Of a stretch of 64,000 bases of DNA, positions 9,173-17,615 are shown piece after piece. The position numbers and the translations under genes were made by a program. Origin of the DNA: Siminovitchia fordii DSM 16014 = CIP 108821. Lineage in GTDB: Bacteria; Bacillota; Bacilli; Bacillales; Bacillaceae_C. The notes under the pieces were generated by a model. That model was not told where the DNA came from. It saw nothing but the letters and a program-made list of their open reading frames with translations, and did no database searches. Where the stretch lies: the NCBI RefSeq assembly GCF_000374565.1, contig NZ_KB894703.1, positions 1 through 64,000 on the forward strand, read 5' to 3'. Within the stretch, counting starts at the first letter, position 1; each line of letters begins with the position of its first letter.

Positions 9173-9313
9173 AGAAAAGCGGAAGCGCTCGTTTAGCGAC
9201 GTACAGACTGGACGACTCCTGACGAGATAAAGAAGACACGGCGATGCCGAAGGCGAGCCGATGTCGACTTATCGTAGGAAGGAGGAGGAAGTCTGCTAGT
9301 TGCTGAGCGCTGT
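9173..9313 (+). repeat. Dispersed repeat element, copy without 58-bp units
   Basis: This shows the conserved architecture of the family: left end aaaagcggaagcgc, then gacgtacagactgga, gacgagataaag, a short core, gacttatcgtagga, agtctgctag and right end gagcgctgtagctggac. In this copy the core between the two halves is only about 30 bases and holds no 58-bp unit, which makes it useful for defining the element boundaries. Confidence 0.75.
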
Positions 9314-9559
9314 AGCTGGACAAAGAAAAGCGTAGACGCCCTGCATAGCCCCGACAAGCATAAGACGATTCCCGAGGAGGCAGTTTATCAGCCACCACAG
9401 GGAATAGGCTTATGACCTCGAGGGGCTGGGCGTCGAAGCTGGACAAAGAAAAGCGTAGACGCCCTGCATAGCCCCGACAAGCATAAGACGATTCCCGAGG
9501 AGGCAGTTTATCAGCCACCACAGGGAATAGGCTTATGACCTCGAGGGGCTGGGCGTCGA
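9314..9559 (+). repeat. Perfect tandem duplication of a 123-bp palindromic repeat
   Basis: Two identical 123-bp units (9314-9436 and 9437-9559) are followed by the first 19 bases of a third. Each unit starts agctggacaaagaaaagcg. Each is itself a long imperfect palindrome: gacgccc, agcccc, cataag and attccc in the left arm recur as reverse complements in the right arm. The unit could fold as a hairpin of about 100 bases on either strand. The minus strand is open through both copies, but the resulting repetitive peptide is a by-product of the repeat. Confidence 0.92.
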
Positions 9560-9609
9560 AGCTGGACAAAGAAAAGCGGATGCAACTCGTTTAGCCTTCG
9601 CCAATCAGC

Positions 9610-9652
9610 AAAAAACTTGAGGCCGCACACCTCAAGTTTTTTGTGTTTTTTT
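9610..9652 (+). terminator. Strong intrinsic terminator after the repeat block
   Basis: A 13-bp perfect stem (9610-9622 with 9630-9642, core acttgagg), a seven-base loop and a run of T to 9652. It would end transcripts from ywhC-ywhD after reading through the repeats. With its A-rich left arm it could also work on the minus strand. Confidence 0.88.
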
Positions 9653-9734
9653 TAGAGTCCCTTTTGAAAAACCTAGTTTTTTTGCCTGATAAAAGTTATG
9701 ATTAAGAACAAATAAATTGGGAAGTGACTGTTGA

Positions 9735-11453
9735 ATGATGAAGCATTTAAAACCGTATTCTTTACATATAGCAGCAGTTGTATTGTTAACCCTCGGCGGG
9801 ATTATGCTTGAATTGTTCCTTCCGACGTTAATGGCCAATGTTGTGGATATTGGCATTGTCAACGGCGATATGTCTTACATATTGAAAACCGGTGGTATGA
9901 TGCTGGTTTTTGCTTTTGCAGCCATCATTCTTATGACAGGGGTGTCTTTTTATGCCTCTAAAACAGCTCTCGGCTTCGGAAGAGACATAAGGCGCAGTCT
10001 GTTTGTTAATGTAGAGAATTTCTCACTTCAAGCTTTTGATAAAATTGGAACCGCATCTTTGATCACAAGGTCGACAAACGATGTAAAGCAGGTTCAAGAT
10101 GTTTTGAACATGATTTTGCGGATGATGACGAGGGCACCATTGATGCTAGTCGGCGGCATCATTATGGCTGTCACAAGGGAGCCTGGTTTGTCAGTGGTCT
10201 TTTTAGGAGCCCTCCCGCTGTTGGCACTTCTCATTTTCATTATTTCGCGAAAAGCGATTCCTCTTTTTGTTTCATTACAGAAAAAGACAGACAGATTAAA
10301 TTTGATTGTCCGCGAGAATTTGACCGGAGTTCGGGTCATTCGGGCTTTCAACAATGGAGAATATGAGAAAAACCGCTTTGATACTGCAAACCTTGATTTC
10401 CGCGATACCGGAATTCAAGTTAACAAAATGATGGCGGTACTTTTTCCAGTTATGATGATTGTCATGAACTTTACCAGTATCGCGATTGTGTGGGTCGGAG
10501 CGGTACGCATTGATCAGGGAGTCATGCAGGTCGGCAATCTAATGGCATTTTTGCAGTATTCCATGATGATTTTAATGTCGCTTATCATGCTTTCGTTCGG
10601 ATTCATTATGATTCCGCGGGCGAAAGCTTCCATGGATAGAATCAATGAAGTGTTGAAAATGGAAAATGATCTTTCGGATCCTGAAAATCCAACAAGGGAG
10701 AAGGACCAGAAGGGGACAGTGGAATTCAAGGATGTCACGTTCCGGTATGCCGGTGCGGAAAAGCCGGTCCTTCAGCGTATCTCTTTTACAGCGAAAAAGG
10801 GAGAAACAACTGCGATCATTGGAAGTACTGGCTCAGGTAAATCAACTCTTATTAAATTGATTCCCAGATTTTATGACGTGGAAAGAGGTTCTGTATTAGT
10901 AGACGGAATCGATGTAAGGGACATGTCACAGGAAACGTTAAGATCAAAAATTGGCTATGTTCCGCAAAAAGCTGCCTTATTCAGTGGAACGGTTGCGGAA
11001 AACTTGCTGTATGGAAATGAAGGGGCAAATGAGGAAGAGATGTGGAAAGCACTTGAAATCTCACAAGCTGCCGAATTTGTAAGAGATAAAGAAGAGGGAC
11101 TCGATTTAATGATCGAACAGGCTGGGGCAAACTTGTCAGGCGGCCAGAAACAACGGCTGTCCATTGCTCGAGCATTGATCAGAAATCCTGAAATCTACCT
11201 CTTTGATGATAGTTTTTCGGCTTTGGACTATAAAACAGATGCAACATTGAGAGCGGAGTTGGCAAAAGTCACAAAGGATGCAACTATTATTTTAGTTGCA
11301 CAGAGAGTGAGTACTGTTACGGACGCCGATCAAATTATCGTTCTGGAAGATGGGGAAATTGCAGGCACCGGTACACATCAAGAACTACTGGCTGAAAACC
11401 GGATATACCAGGAAATTGTATCTTCCCAGCGGGCAGAGGAGGAAGGAGCATGA
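9735..11453 (+). CDS. yfiB: ABC exporter half-transporter, degenerate-site subunit (YfiB-like)
   Basis: A 572-residue half-transporter with six transmembrane segments in the first ~310 residues and a C-terminal ATPase domain. Walker A GSTGSGKST is near residue 366 and a canonical signature LSGGQ is near 469. Walker B is LFDDSFSALD: the catalytic glutamate after Walker B is replaced by Asp, the hallmark of the degenerate-site partner in heterodimeric exporters. Start is ATG 9735 (a second ATG follows directly) with SD gggaag. It overlaps the next gene by 4 bp. It resembles YfiB/BmrC multidrug exporters; the substrate is unknown. Confidence 0.88.
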   Translation: MMKHLKPYSLHIAAVVLLTLGGIMLELFLPTLMANVVDIGIVNGDMSYILKTGGMMLVFAFAAIILMTGVSFYASKTALGFGRDIRRSLFVNVENFSLQAFDKIGTASLITRSTNDVKQVQDVLNMILRMMTRAPLMLVGGIIMAVTREPGLSVVFLGALPLLALLIFIISRKAIPLFVSLQKKTDRLNLIVRENLTGVRVIRAFNNGEYEKNRFDTANLDFRDTGIQVNKMMAVLFPVMMIVMNFTSIAIVWVGAVRIDQGVMQVGNLMAFLQYSMMILMSLIMLSFGFIMIPRAKASMDRINEVLKMENDLSDPENPTREKDQKGTVEFKDVTFRYAGAEKPVLQRISFTAKKGETTAIIGSTGSGKSTLIKLIPRFYDVERGSVLVDGIDVRDMSQETLRSKIGYVPQKAALFSGTVAENLLYGNEGANEEEMWKALEISQAAEFVRDKEEGLDLMIEQAGANLSGGQKQRLSIARALIRNPEIYLFDDSFSALDYKTDATLRAELAKVTKDATIILVAQRVSTVTDADQIIVLEDGEIAGTGTHQELLAENRIYQEIVSSQRAEEEGA

Positions 11454-13291
11454 GCAAGCATCGCGAAAGAGCGGGTGTCAGTATGAGACCCGGAGGGGGA
11501 CCAAGGCACGGAATGGCTCCTGGGGAAAAGCCAAAAGATTTCAAAAAGACACTAAGAAGATTGGCGAGTTATTTAAAACCACGAAAATACCAGCTGTTGT
11601 TTGTTGCTATTGCAGCCATTTTTTCCACACTTTTTAATGTCATCACGCCAAAGCTTCTGGGAGATGCGACATCATCTATTTTTTCAAGTGTAACAAAGGG
11701 AAATGGAATTGATTTCGCTTTTTTACAGAAACTGCTGTTTATCCTGCTTGCCCTTTACGTCATATCAGCTTTATTCACCTATTTGCAACAATACATGATG
11801 GCAGGAGTTTCCCAGAAAACAACGGCTGAATTAAGAAAAGACGTCTATGAAAAATTGGCCCGGATGCCCCTAAGCTACTATGACCAGCATCCGCACGGGG
11901 ATATATTAAGCCGGGCGATCAATGATATCGATAATATCAATAATTCGATTCAGCAGGCTCTGTCACAAATCATAACGTCGTTGATTGCGATTATAGGAAC
12001 AATTATCATGATGATTGTGATCAGTCCTATGTTGACGCTAGTTGTTGTCATCACTTTTCCATTGAGTGCGCTGGTCATCCGCTTTGTGGCTTCTTTTTCT
12101 CAGAAGCATTTTGTCAGTCAGCAAAAAGAACTTGGAAATGTAAATGGGCATATTGAAGAAATGTTTTCGGGACATCAGGTCATCAAAGCGTTCGGACATG
12201 AGGAAACTGCCATCAAAGAATTTGACGAAATCAACGAGCGCTTGTATCAATCGGGGTGGCGGGCGCAATTTATCAGTGGAATTATGATGCCACTCATGAA
12301 CTTTGTAGGAAATCTCGGGTATGTCTTCGTCAGCATTGGCGGAGGACTGCTCGTATTAAACGGAAGTATCCGGATTGGTGATGTTCAGGCATTCATCCAG
12401 TATTCCCAACAGTTGACACAGCCTATGACACAGGCAGCGGGCATTGCCAACATGATCCAGACGGCGCTCGCCTCGGCTGAACGGGTGTTTCATCTCCTTG
12501 ATGAAAAAGAGGAGAGGAAGGAAGAACCCGCTGATTTCAATTTGGATGAATTGAAAGGAAAAATTACGTTTGACCATGTTTGCTTCGGTTATGAAAAAGA
12601 CAAACCGATCATCAATGATTTAAACCTGGAGGTTAATCCCGGCCAAACAATTGCTATCGTCGGGCCGACAGGAGCCGGAAAAACGACGATTATTAATCTA
12701 TTGATGAGGTTTTACGAATTGGACAGCGGCCGTATTTTGATAGATGGAGTCGATATCAGCTGCCTATCCCGCGAGCAGGCACGTTCCATGTTTGCAATGG
12801 TTCTTCAGGACACATGGCTTTTCAACGGAACGATCAGGGATAATATTGCATATGGACGTAATGGGGCGAGCGAAGAAGAAATTATTCAAGCGGCCAAAAG
12901 TGCATATGCCGATGATTTTATTCGGACGCTGCCTGATGGATACGATACCGTTTTGGGAGAGGATGCTTCGAACATTTCACAGGGGCAGCGTCAGTTGGTT
13001 ACAATAGCGAGGGCCATTCTGTCCGACCCGAAAATATTGATTCTCGATGAAGCGACAAGCAGTGTCGATACACGGACGGAAATGAATATACAGCGGGCCA
13101 TGAACAAATTGATGGCAGGACGTACAAGCTTTGTAATAGCGCACAGGCTTTCCACCATTCGGGATGCGGATGTCATTCTGGTCATGAAAGACGGAGACAT
13201 CCTGGAAAAAGGGTCACATGAAGAATTGTTAAGACTCAATGGCTTTTATGCCGATTTATATAAAAGCCAGTTCAGTGGAAAAGCAAGCTGA
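11450..13291 (+). CDS. yfiC: ABC exporter half-transporter, catalytic partner (YfiC-like)
   Basis: A 613-residue partner subunit with a cytoplasmic N-terminal tail of about 45 residues, six transmembrane segments and an ATPase domain. Walker A is GPTGAGKTT near residue 405. Walker B with intact catalytic Glu is ILILDEATSSVD near 531. The signature motif is altered to NISQGQ, in place of LSGGQ. Together with the Asp in the partner gene this creates one normal and one degenerate ATP site, as in the TM287/288 and BmrC/BmrD types. Translational coupling comes from the ATGA overlap. The pair is probably a multidrug or lipid exporter. Confidence 0.88.
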   Translation: MSKHRERAGVSMRPGGGPRHGMAPGEKPKDFKKTLRRLASYLKPRKYQLLFVAIAAIFSTLFNVITPKLLGDATSSIFSSVTKGNGIDFAFLQKLLFILLALYVISALFTYLQQYMMAGVSQKTTAELRKDVYEKLARMPLSYYDQHPHGDILSRAINDIDNINNSIQQALSQIITSLIAIIGTIIMMIVISPMLTLVVVITFPLSALVIRFVASFSQKHFVSQQKELGNVNGHIEEMFSGHQVIKAFGHEETAIKEFDEINERLYQSGWRAQFISGIMMPLMNFVGNLGYVFVSIGGGLLVLNGSIRIGDVQAFIQYSQQLTQPMTQAAGIANMIQTALASAERVFHLLDEKEERKEEPADFNLDELKGKITFDHVCFGYEKDKPIINDLNLEVNPGQTIAIVGPTGAGKTTIINLLMRFYELDSGRILIDGVDISCLSREQARSMFAMVLQDTWLFNGTIRDNIAYGRNGASEEEIIQAAKSAYADDFIRTLPDGYDTVLGEDASNISQGQRQLVTIARAILSDPKILILDEATSSVDTRTEMNIQRAMNKLMAGRTSFVIAHRLSTIRDADVILVMKDGDILEKGSHEELLRLNGFYADLYKSQFSGKAS

Positions 13292-13525
13292 AAAGAAGAC
13301 TGCTCGGCTTAAACCCATGATTTTTCGAGTCAACCTGGGCGAATTGCAGTTTGCACAATAATAGTCTGCTCGAACGATCATTTTCTATTTGGAACAAATG
13401 AGTGATTCTGATATCCGATATTTAAATAAGCAGCGTATTCGGGTCCGCAAATCGTACAGAAAGATGTTTCGTCTTCCTTCTCTCAACCACGTTTTGCTAG
13501 TATAAGGGCTATATTTGCTCATAAT

Positions 13526-13553
13526 GAAGCCCCCTCGTAAATGAGGGGGCTTC
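13526..13553. terminator. GC-rich hairpin downstream of yfiC and pbpG
   Basis: A perfect 10-bp stem, gaagccccct (13526-13535) with agggggcttc (13544-13553), and an eight-base loop lies between the convergent yfiC and pbpG genes. There is no proper T run on either side. It may act as a bidirectional pause or end-protection hairpin, and is uncertain as a true terminator. Confidence 0.45.
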
Positions 13554-13588
13554 CCAGTATTTATCTGAACGCCAGAGGCCATGAAATA

Positions 13589-15643
13589 TTAGAATATCCG
13601 CTGCCACCACCGTTTTTTCTTTTCTTTTTTACTGGGGGCAGGTTCCACTTGAGAGTCATGCAGATGGTCGGTACAATATTCCGTAGGCTCGGTGCCTCTC
13701 ACAAAATAAGTGAGCCTGAAAACAGGGCAGGAGTTCGTCGCTATTTTACCATTTACAGGATCGACAGGGATTGCAACGACTTTTGCTGGAGGAGAAAATT
13801 CGTGTTCTTTTTCATCCTCTCCTTCCAGTGCGCGCTCCATGAAGCGGATCCAAATATTTTTTGCGTATAATTTATCTTCTGTCAGGGTGATTTCTTTTCC
13901 TTTATCGTACCCTGTCCATACGACGGACGCCAATTTCGGCGTAAACCCCGCCATCCAGCTGTCGGAGTTGGTTGAACCGGATTTTCCAGCATATTCCCGG
14001 CTCATCTGGTTTATGACGGATGCCCCGGTGACCGTCGCATACCCGTTCAACTTTTTATCAAACATGCCTGTCATCATATGGCTTAAAACAAAGGCAAACT
14101 CTGGTTTCAGTACCTGCTCATTAAATTTCGGTGCCTCATAGATTACTTTTCCTCGGAAATCCTCCACCCGAACAATGAAAACCGGCTCCACTTTCTTGCC
14201 ACCGTTCGCTATGATACTGTAGGCATTCAGCAGCTCAATCGGTTTTACTCCAGAAGTCCCCAAGGCAAGGGAAGGGACCTTCTTCATCTTGGTGGATATT
14301 CCCACCTTGCGGATTGTGTCGACCAGCGTATCCTGTCCTAGAAACAGGTGGGTTTTAACGGCATAAACATTATCAGAAAGAGCGAGCGCCTGTGCCATCG
14401 TGATTTCTCCATTTGCATATTGGTTGTTATAATTATGCGGCGTATATTCAGACTGCCCATCACTGAACCTAAAAGTGGTCGGTTCGCTCTTTAATATGGA
14501 TGATGGAGTGAATCCATGTTCTAATGCAGTGTAGTATAGAAGGGGCTTGATTGTTGACCCCGGTTGTCTTATAGTCTGTGTTGCCCTGTTAAAAGAGCTG
14601 TTTTTATAGTTCCTTCCGCCAACTAAAGCTGTGACATATCCCGTTTCGGGATCCATTGCAGCAAACCCGGCCTGTATATCAGTTGATTCCGATATCGTTT
14701 CACTTATCGCTTTTTCAGCAATATCTTGTTGTTTCACATCAAGTGCAGTATACACTCTCAAGCCTCCAAGAGCTATGCTCCTATCATCCAGTCCCACCTT
14801 GTCCTTCAATTCTTTTTTTACAGTATCATAGAAATAAGGTGCTATTTCCGCCTGATGATGAGGGTGTTTCCCAATAAAGAAAAGCGGTTCTTTTGAGGCG
14901 ACTTTCGCTTCTTCAGGCGAAATTGCCCCTGTTTCCTCCATTGCACTTAATACAAGTCCTTGCCTGGACTTTGCCTTTTCTTCTGAGATGAGCGGAGAAT
15001 ATATTCCGGGACCCTTGGGAATGCCGGCAAGCATGGATGCTTCCGCAAGTGTAAGTTCCTTCGCGCTTTTTCCGTAATAAAACTGGCTGGCAGCCTCAAT
15101 TCCGTATGCTCCATGCCCGAAAGATATAGTGTTGAGGTAGCCTTCAAGAATTTCCTCCTTGCCGTAATTCACCTCAAGGCGGATTGTATAAAAGGCTTCC
15201 AGCAATTTGCGCGACCATGTTTTATCAAGAGTCAAAAACAGGTTTCGAGCATATTGCTGTGAAATCGTACTTGCTCCCTGAACTTTGCCCATGGCTTTAA
15301 CGTTTGCCGCCATGGCACCGGCAATCCTTTTGAGGTCAAAGCCGTGATGGCTGTAAAAAGTACGATCCTCAATCGAAATGATTGCATCCGAAACATGTGA
15401 AGGAATTTCATCCAATGAAATCCAATATCTTTTTTCCCCACTATTGCTTTCTCCAATGATTGAGCCGTCGGATGCGTAGTATAATGTAGATTGCGGAATA
15501 GACAATGGCGGCGGGCCGAGAATTTTGATCCACAGCCAAAAAGAGAATAATACGATAATTAGGATTGTCGCAGTTAAAAGCGATAAAACCGAAAACAAAC
15601 GAAATGTTCTCCATCTTTTTTTTGAACCCGTGACTGCTTCCAA
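13589..15643 (-). CDS. pbpG: Class A penicillin-binding protein, sporulation-type PBP2d
   Basis: A bifunctional peptidoglycan synthase of 684 residues with an N-terminal membrane anchor (residues ~15-40). A GT51 glycosyltransferase follows, showing IEDRTFYSHHGFD, GASTISQQYARNL and EGYLNTISFGHGAYG. The transpeptidase domain has the active serine in GSTIK near residue 363, SDN, and a KSGST triad box. It matches B. subtilis PbpG (YwhE) in size and location; that enzyme works in the forespore membrane during spore germ-wall synthesis. Start is TTG with a strong SD (ggggg). A sigma-G-like promoter is just upstream. Confidence 0.92.
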   Translation of the reverse strand: MEAVTGSKKRWRTFRLFSVLSLLTATILIIVLFSFWLWIKILGPPPLSIPQSTLYYASDGSIIGESNSGEKRYWISLDEIPSHVSDAIISIEDRTFYSHHGFDLKRIAGAMAANVKAMGKVQGASTISQQYARNLFLTLDKTWSRKLLEAFYTIRLEVNYGKEEILEGYLNTISFGHGAYGIEAASQFYYGKSAKELTLAEASMLAGIPKGPGIYSPLISEEKAKSRQGLVLSAMEETGAISPEEAKVASKEPLFFIGKHPHHQAEIAPYFYDTVKKELKDKVGLDDRSIALGGLRVYTALDVKQQDIAEKAISETISESTDIQAGFAAMDPETGYVTALVGGRNYKNSSFNRATQTIRQPGSTIKPLLYYTALEHGFTPSSILKSEPTTFRFSDGQSEYTPHNYNNQYANGEITMAQALALSDNVYAVKTHLFLGQDTLVDTIRKVGISTKMKKVPSLALGTSGVKPIELLNAYSIIANGGKKVEPVFIVRVEDFRGKVIYEAPKFNEQVLKPEFAFVLSHMMTGMFDKKLNGYATVTGASVINQMSREYAGKSGSTNSDSWMAGFTPKLASVVWTGYDKGKEITLTEDKLYAKNIWIRFMERALEGEDEKEHEFSPPAKVVAIPVDPVNGKIATNSCPVFRLTYFVRGTEPTEYCTDHLHDSQVEPAPSKKEKKKRWWQRIF

Positions 15644-15678
15644 TTCCTCACCCCCTGAATTCTAGCAATCTCATTCAA

Positions 15679-15708
15679 CAGTATGAAAGAAAAAGCATGA
15701 ATTTATTC
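15679..15708 (-). promoter_or_regulatory. Candidate sigma-G promoter of pbpG
   Basis: On the minus strand GAATA (15704-15708) and CATACTG (15679-15685) are separated by exactly 18 bases. This fits gnATr-n18-cATnnTA with one mismatch in the last base. The implied transcript would begin about 30 bases before the TTG start. It agrees with the forespore expression known for pbpG in B. subtilis. Confidence 0.55.
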
Positions 15709-15855
15709 ATGGGGCGAGTATAAATTGTCCTATTTTATAATATAAAGAAGTGGCATCGCTCAAGTTGGAAGCACTACTCGGCATGAAAGCAATCAAGTTA
15801 TTTATAAATAAGGGGTTTTTCCGATAAGCAGGAAGTGTCTCGCTTTCCTTATCTA

Positions 15856-16992
15856 TTATCTCATCGGAGGAGCTCCAGTTTGTAAGTCCCTATGACGTTT
15901 GCTTTTTTCTTTGGGATCATCTATATGTACGACTTTATTTCTTCCTGTCTGTTTCGCTATGTACATCGCCTTGTCGGCCAGATTGTACAACTCCTTAACC
16001 AATTTGCCATTTTGGGGGGAAGAACTGATCCCGACTGAAATAGTTACAGGAATCGAATGATTAGTAGAAGTGACAAATGGCCGTTCGGCAATGGAAAGGC
16101 GTATTTTTTCCGCAGTTTTCTTAGCTGTTTCTTTATCGAAACCTGGAAGGATCATTGCAAATTCTTCTCCGCCAATTCTTGAAACGGGACCGCCGATGGA
16201 TGAGACCTCTCTCCTCAGACGAGAGGAAAGCTCAATCAGTATTTCATCGCCGATTGGATGTCCATATGTATCATTCACCTTTTTAAAATGGTCGATATCA
16301 AGCATGATTACCGAAAACGGGCCTTTGTCCGCTTCTGAAAAAAACGCCGAAATTTCCTGGAATTTCCGATTGTTGTTCAGGCCTGTTAAATGATCGGTTT
16401 CCGAAAGAGCTTCGATCTGCCTGATTTTCCTGAAATGTACATTCATTTCACGCAAAATGACAAGAACAGTAAAAAAAGATATGAATGAAAAAACAACGAA
16501 ATAAAAAGTGTCAATAATAGTGTCCCAAGATAAGCCCATTAGGAAAATGAGCACAATCACAGTCTGAAGTGTCAAATAATAAAAATAATAGGGAGCATTC
16601 CTAAACGTCATCGGTTTATTGATTGAAAATAAGACGATAATAAAACTGGCGATGATCACATTCATCCCGGCAACGAATGCTGATACAGTGGCACCGTCAA
16701 TCAAAAAACGGCTGACGCCTATAATCAGGGCACTAACCAAAAGTGCGCCAGGTCCTCCAAAAATTCCTGAAATGACGATGACGGCAGTTCTGGCATCTAC
16801 GAAAACATCATCCGAAACTGGAACGGATGTTTTCATCAATATGGTACCGGCAAAGCCGGCCATTAATCCAATCATCAATGGATGCAGCTTTGGAAAGGGG
16901 ACCCGGATTCGAACATGATCTTGAAATGGCCAATAAGATAAAACCGTAAAAGTAAATAGGATGCAAAAATTGGTTGCAAGTTTTAAAAACAT
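15856..16992 (-). CDS. Membrane-bound diguanylate cyclase (GGDEF)
   Basis: Makes cyclic di-GMP from two GTP. The first ~190 residues hold five to six transmembrane helices resembling the 5TMR-LYT sensor domain (IGLMAGFAGTILM, GIFGGPGALLVSALI). The C-terminal GGDEF domain begins with DHLTGLNNNRKF and has the active-site variant RIGGEEFAMIL near residue 276, which is catalytically competent in this family. There is no EAL domain. It resembles DgcK (YhcK) of B. subtilis in architecture, but that gene lies elsewhere there. It is monocistronic, with SD aggtga upstream of ATG. Confidence 0.88.
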   Translation of the reverse strand: MFLKLATNFCILFTFTVLSYWPFQDHVRIRVPFPKLHPLMIGLMAGFAGTILMKTSVPVSDDVFVDARTAVIVISGIFGGPGALLVSALIIGVSRFLIDGATVSAFVAGMNVIIASFIIVLFSINKPMTFRNAPYYFYYLTLQTVIVLIFLMGLSWDTIIDTFYFVVFSFISFFTVLVILREMNVHFRKIRQIEALSETDHLTGLNNNRKFQEISAFFSEADKGPFSVIMLDIDHFKKVNDTYGHPIGDEILIELSSRLRREVSSIGGPVSRIGGEEFAMILPGFDKETAKKTAEKIRLSIAERPFVTSTNHSIPVTISVGISSSPQNGKLVKELYNLADKAMYIAKQTGRNKVVHIDDPKEKSKRHRDLQTGAPPMR

Positions 16993-17106
16993 CTTAATTC
17001 ACCTGTCAGACAATATTGGGCTAATTATACCATTGTTGTATGTTTTCAAAAGGTTAACTTTTTAGAAAAAGGAAACTGTTTTTAGGCCAATCATGCTATC
17101 CACGCA

Positions 17107-17135
17107 TGGACTTTCTGTTGAAATTTTCCTATAAT
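17107..17135 (+). promoter_or_regulatory. Candidate sigma-A promoter of ywiB-argS
   Basis: TGGACT (17107-17112) and a perfect TATAAT (17130-17135) are separated by 17 bases, about 37 bases before the ywiB start. Confidence 0.45.
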
Positions 17136-17171
17136 GAATAGGTTACATTACAAAAAAAGGGTGTGGCGGCA

Positions 17172-17615
17172 TTGACGGCGGATGTCCAAACTCCGGTCAA
17201 AATTCATCTAACGACAAAGATTAATCTTGATGGAGAAGAAGAAACATTTGAAATGATCTTGTTCGGCCAGTATTACCGCAAAAACAATGCGGTTTTTCTG
17301 AAATATGATGAAGTTCAAGAGGAAGGGACAATTCATACTCTTGTAAAGGTCAATGGTGAGGAAGCGATCATTTTCAGAAAAGGGATCATCAACATGCGCA
17401 TGAAATTCCGCCTGAATGAACAAAAGGATGGATCCCACGCCAGTGAATACGGAAGCCTATTACTATCCACGGATACGAAACGACTGGCTCATCTTGAACA
17501 TGGCGGTAAATGTGAAGGCACTATCAATCTTGGATATGATTTATACATGCAAGGCACACATGCCGGAAAATATGATATGGAAATACAGTATAGGGAGGAA
17601 ACAGGAAGTCTATGA
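17172..17615 (+). CDS. ywiB: YwiB family (DUF1934) calycin-like protein
   Basis: A small beta-rich protein of the DUF1934/YwiB family, with a calycin-like barrel predicted in that family. The sequence is mostly alternating strands ([24 protein letters not shown]). Function is unknown, but it is almost always found just before argS. The TTG at 17172 is the better start because agggtg lies eight bases upstream; an in-frame GTG at 17163 would sit on that SD. The stop overlaps the argS start by 4 bp (ATGA), so the two are translationally coupled. Confidence 0.85.
   Translation: MTADVQTPVKIHLTTKINLDGEEETFEMILFGQYYRKNNAVFLKYDEVQEEGTIHTLVKVNGEEAIIFRKGIINMRMKFRLNEQKDGSHASEYGSLLLSTDTKRLAHLEHGGKCEGTINLGYDLYMQGTHAGKYDMEIQYREETGSL

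Noticed and set aside
9093-9569. A 158-residue open frame on the minus strand with repeated LSSFDAQPLEVISLFPVV segments
   Set aside because: It is exactly the minus-strand reading of the two 123-bp palindromic repeats (123 is divisible by three, so the frame stays open). It has no SD and no family, and the repetition comes from the DNA.
13385-13582. A 65-residue minus-strand frame between yfiC and pbpG, with an inner ATG after gaggggg
   Set aside because: The SD-like gaggggg is the arm of a hairpin, the peptide has no recognised family, and the region lies at the convergent ends of two genes.
17000-17160. T-box leader before ywiB-argS
   Set aside because: The leader is too short and contains no T-box sequence or specifier stem-loop; only an ordinary promoter is seen.
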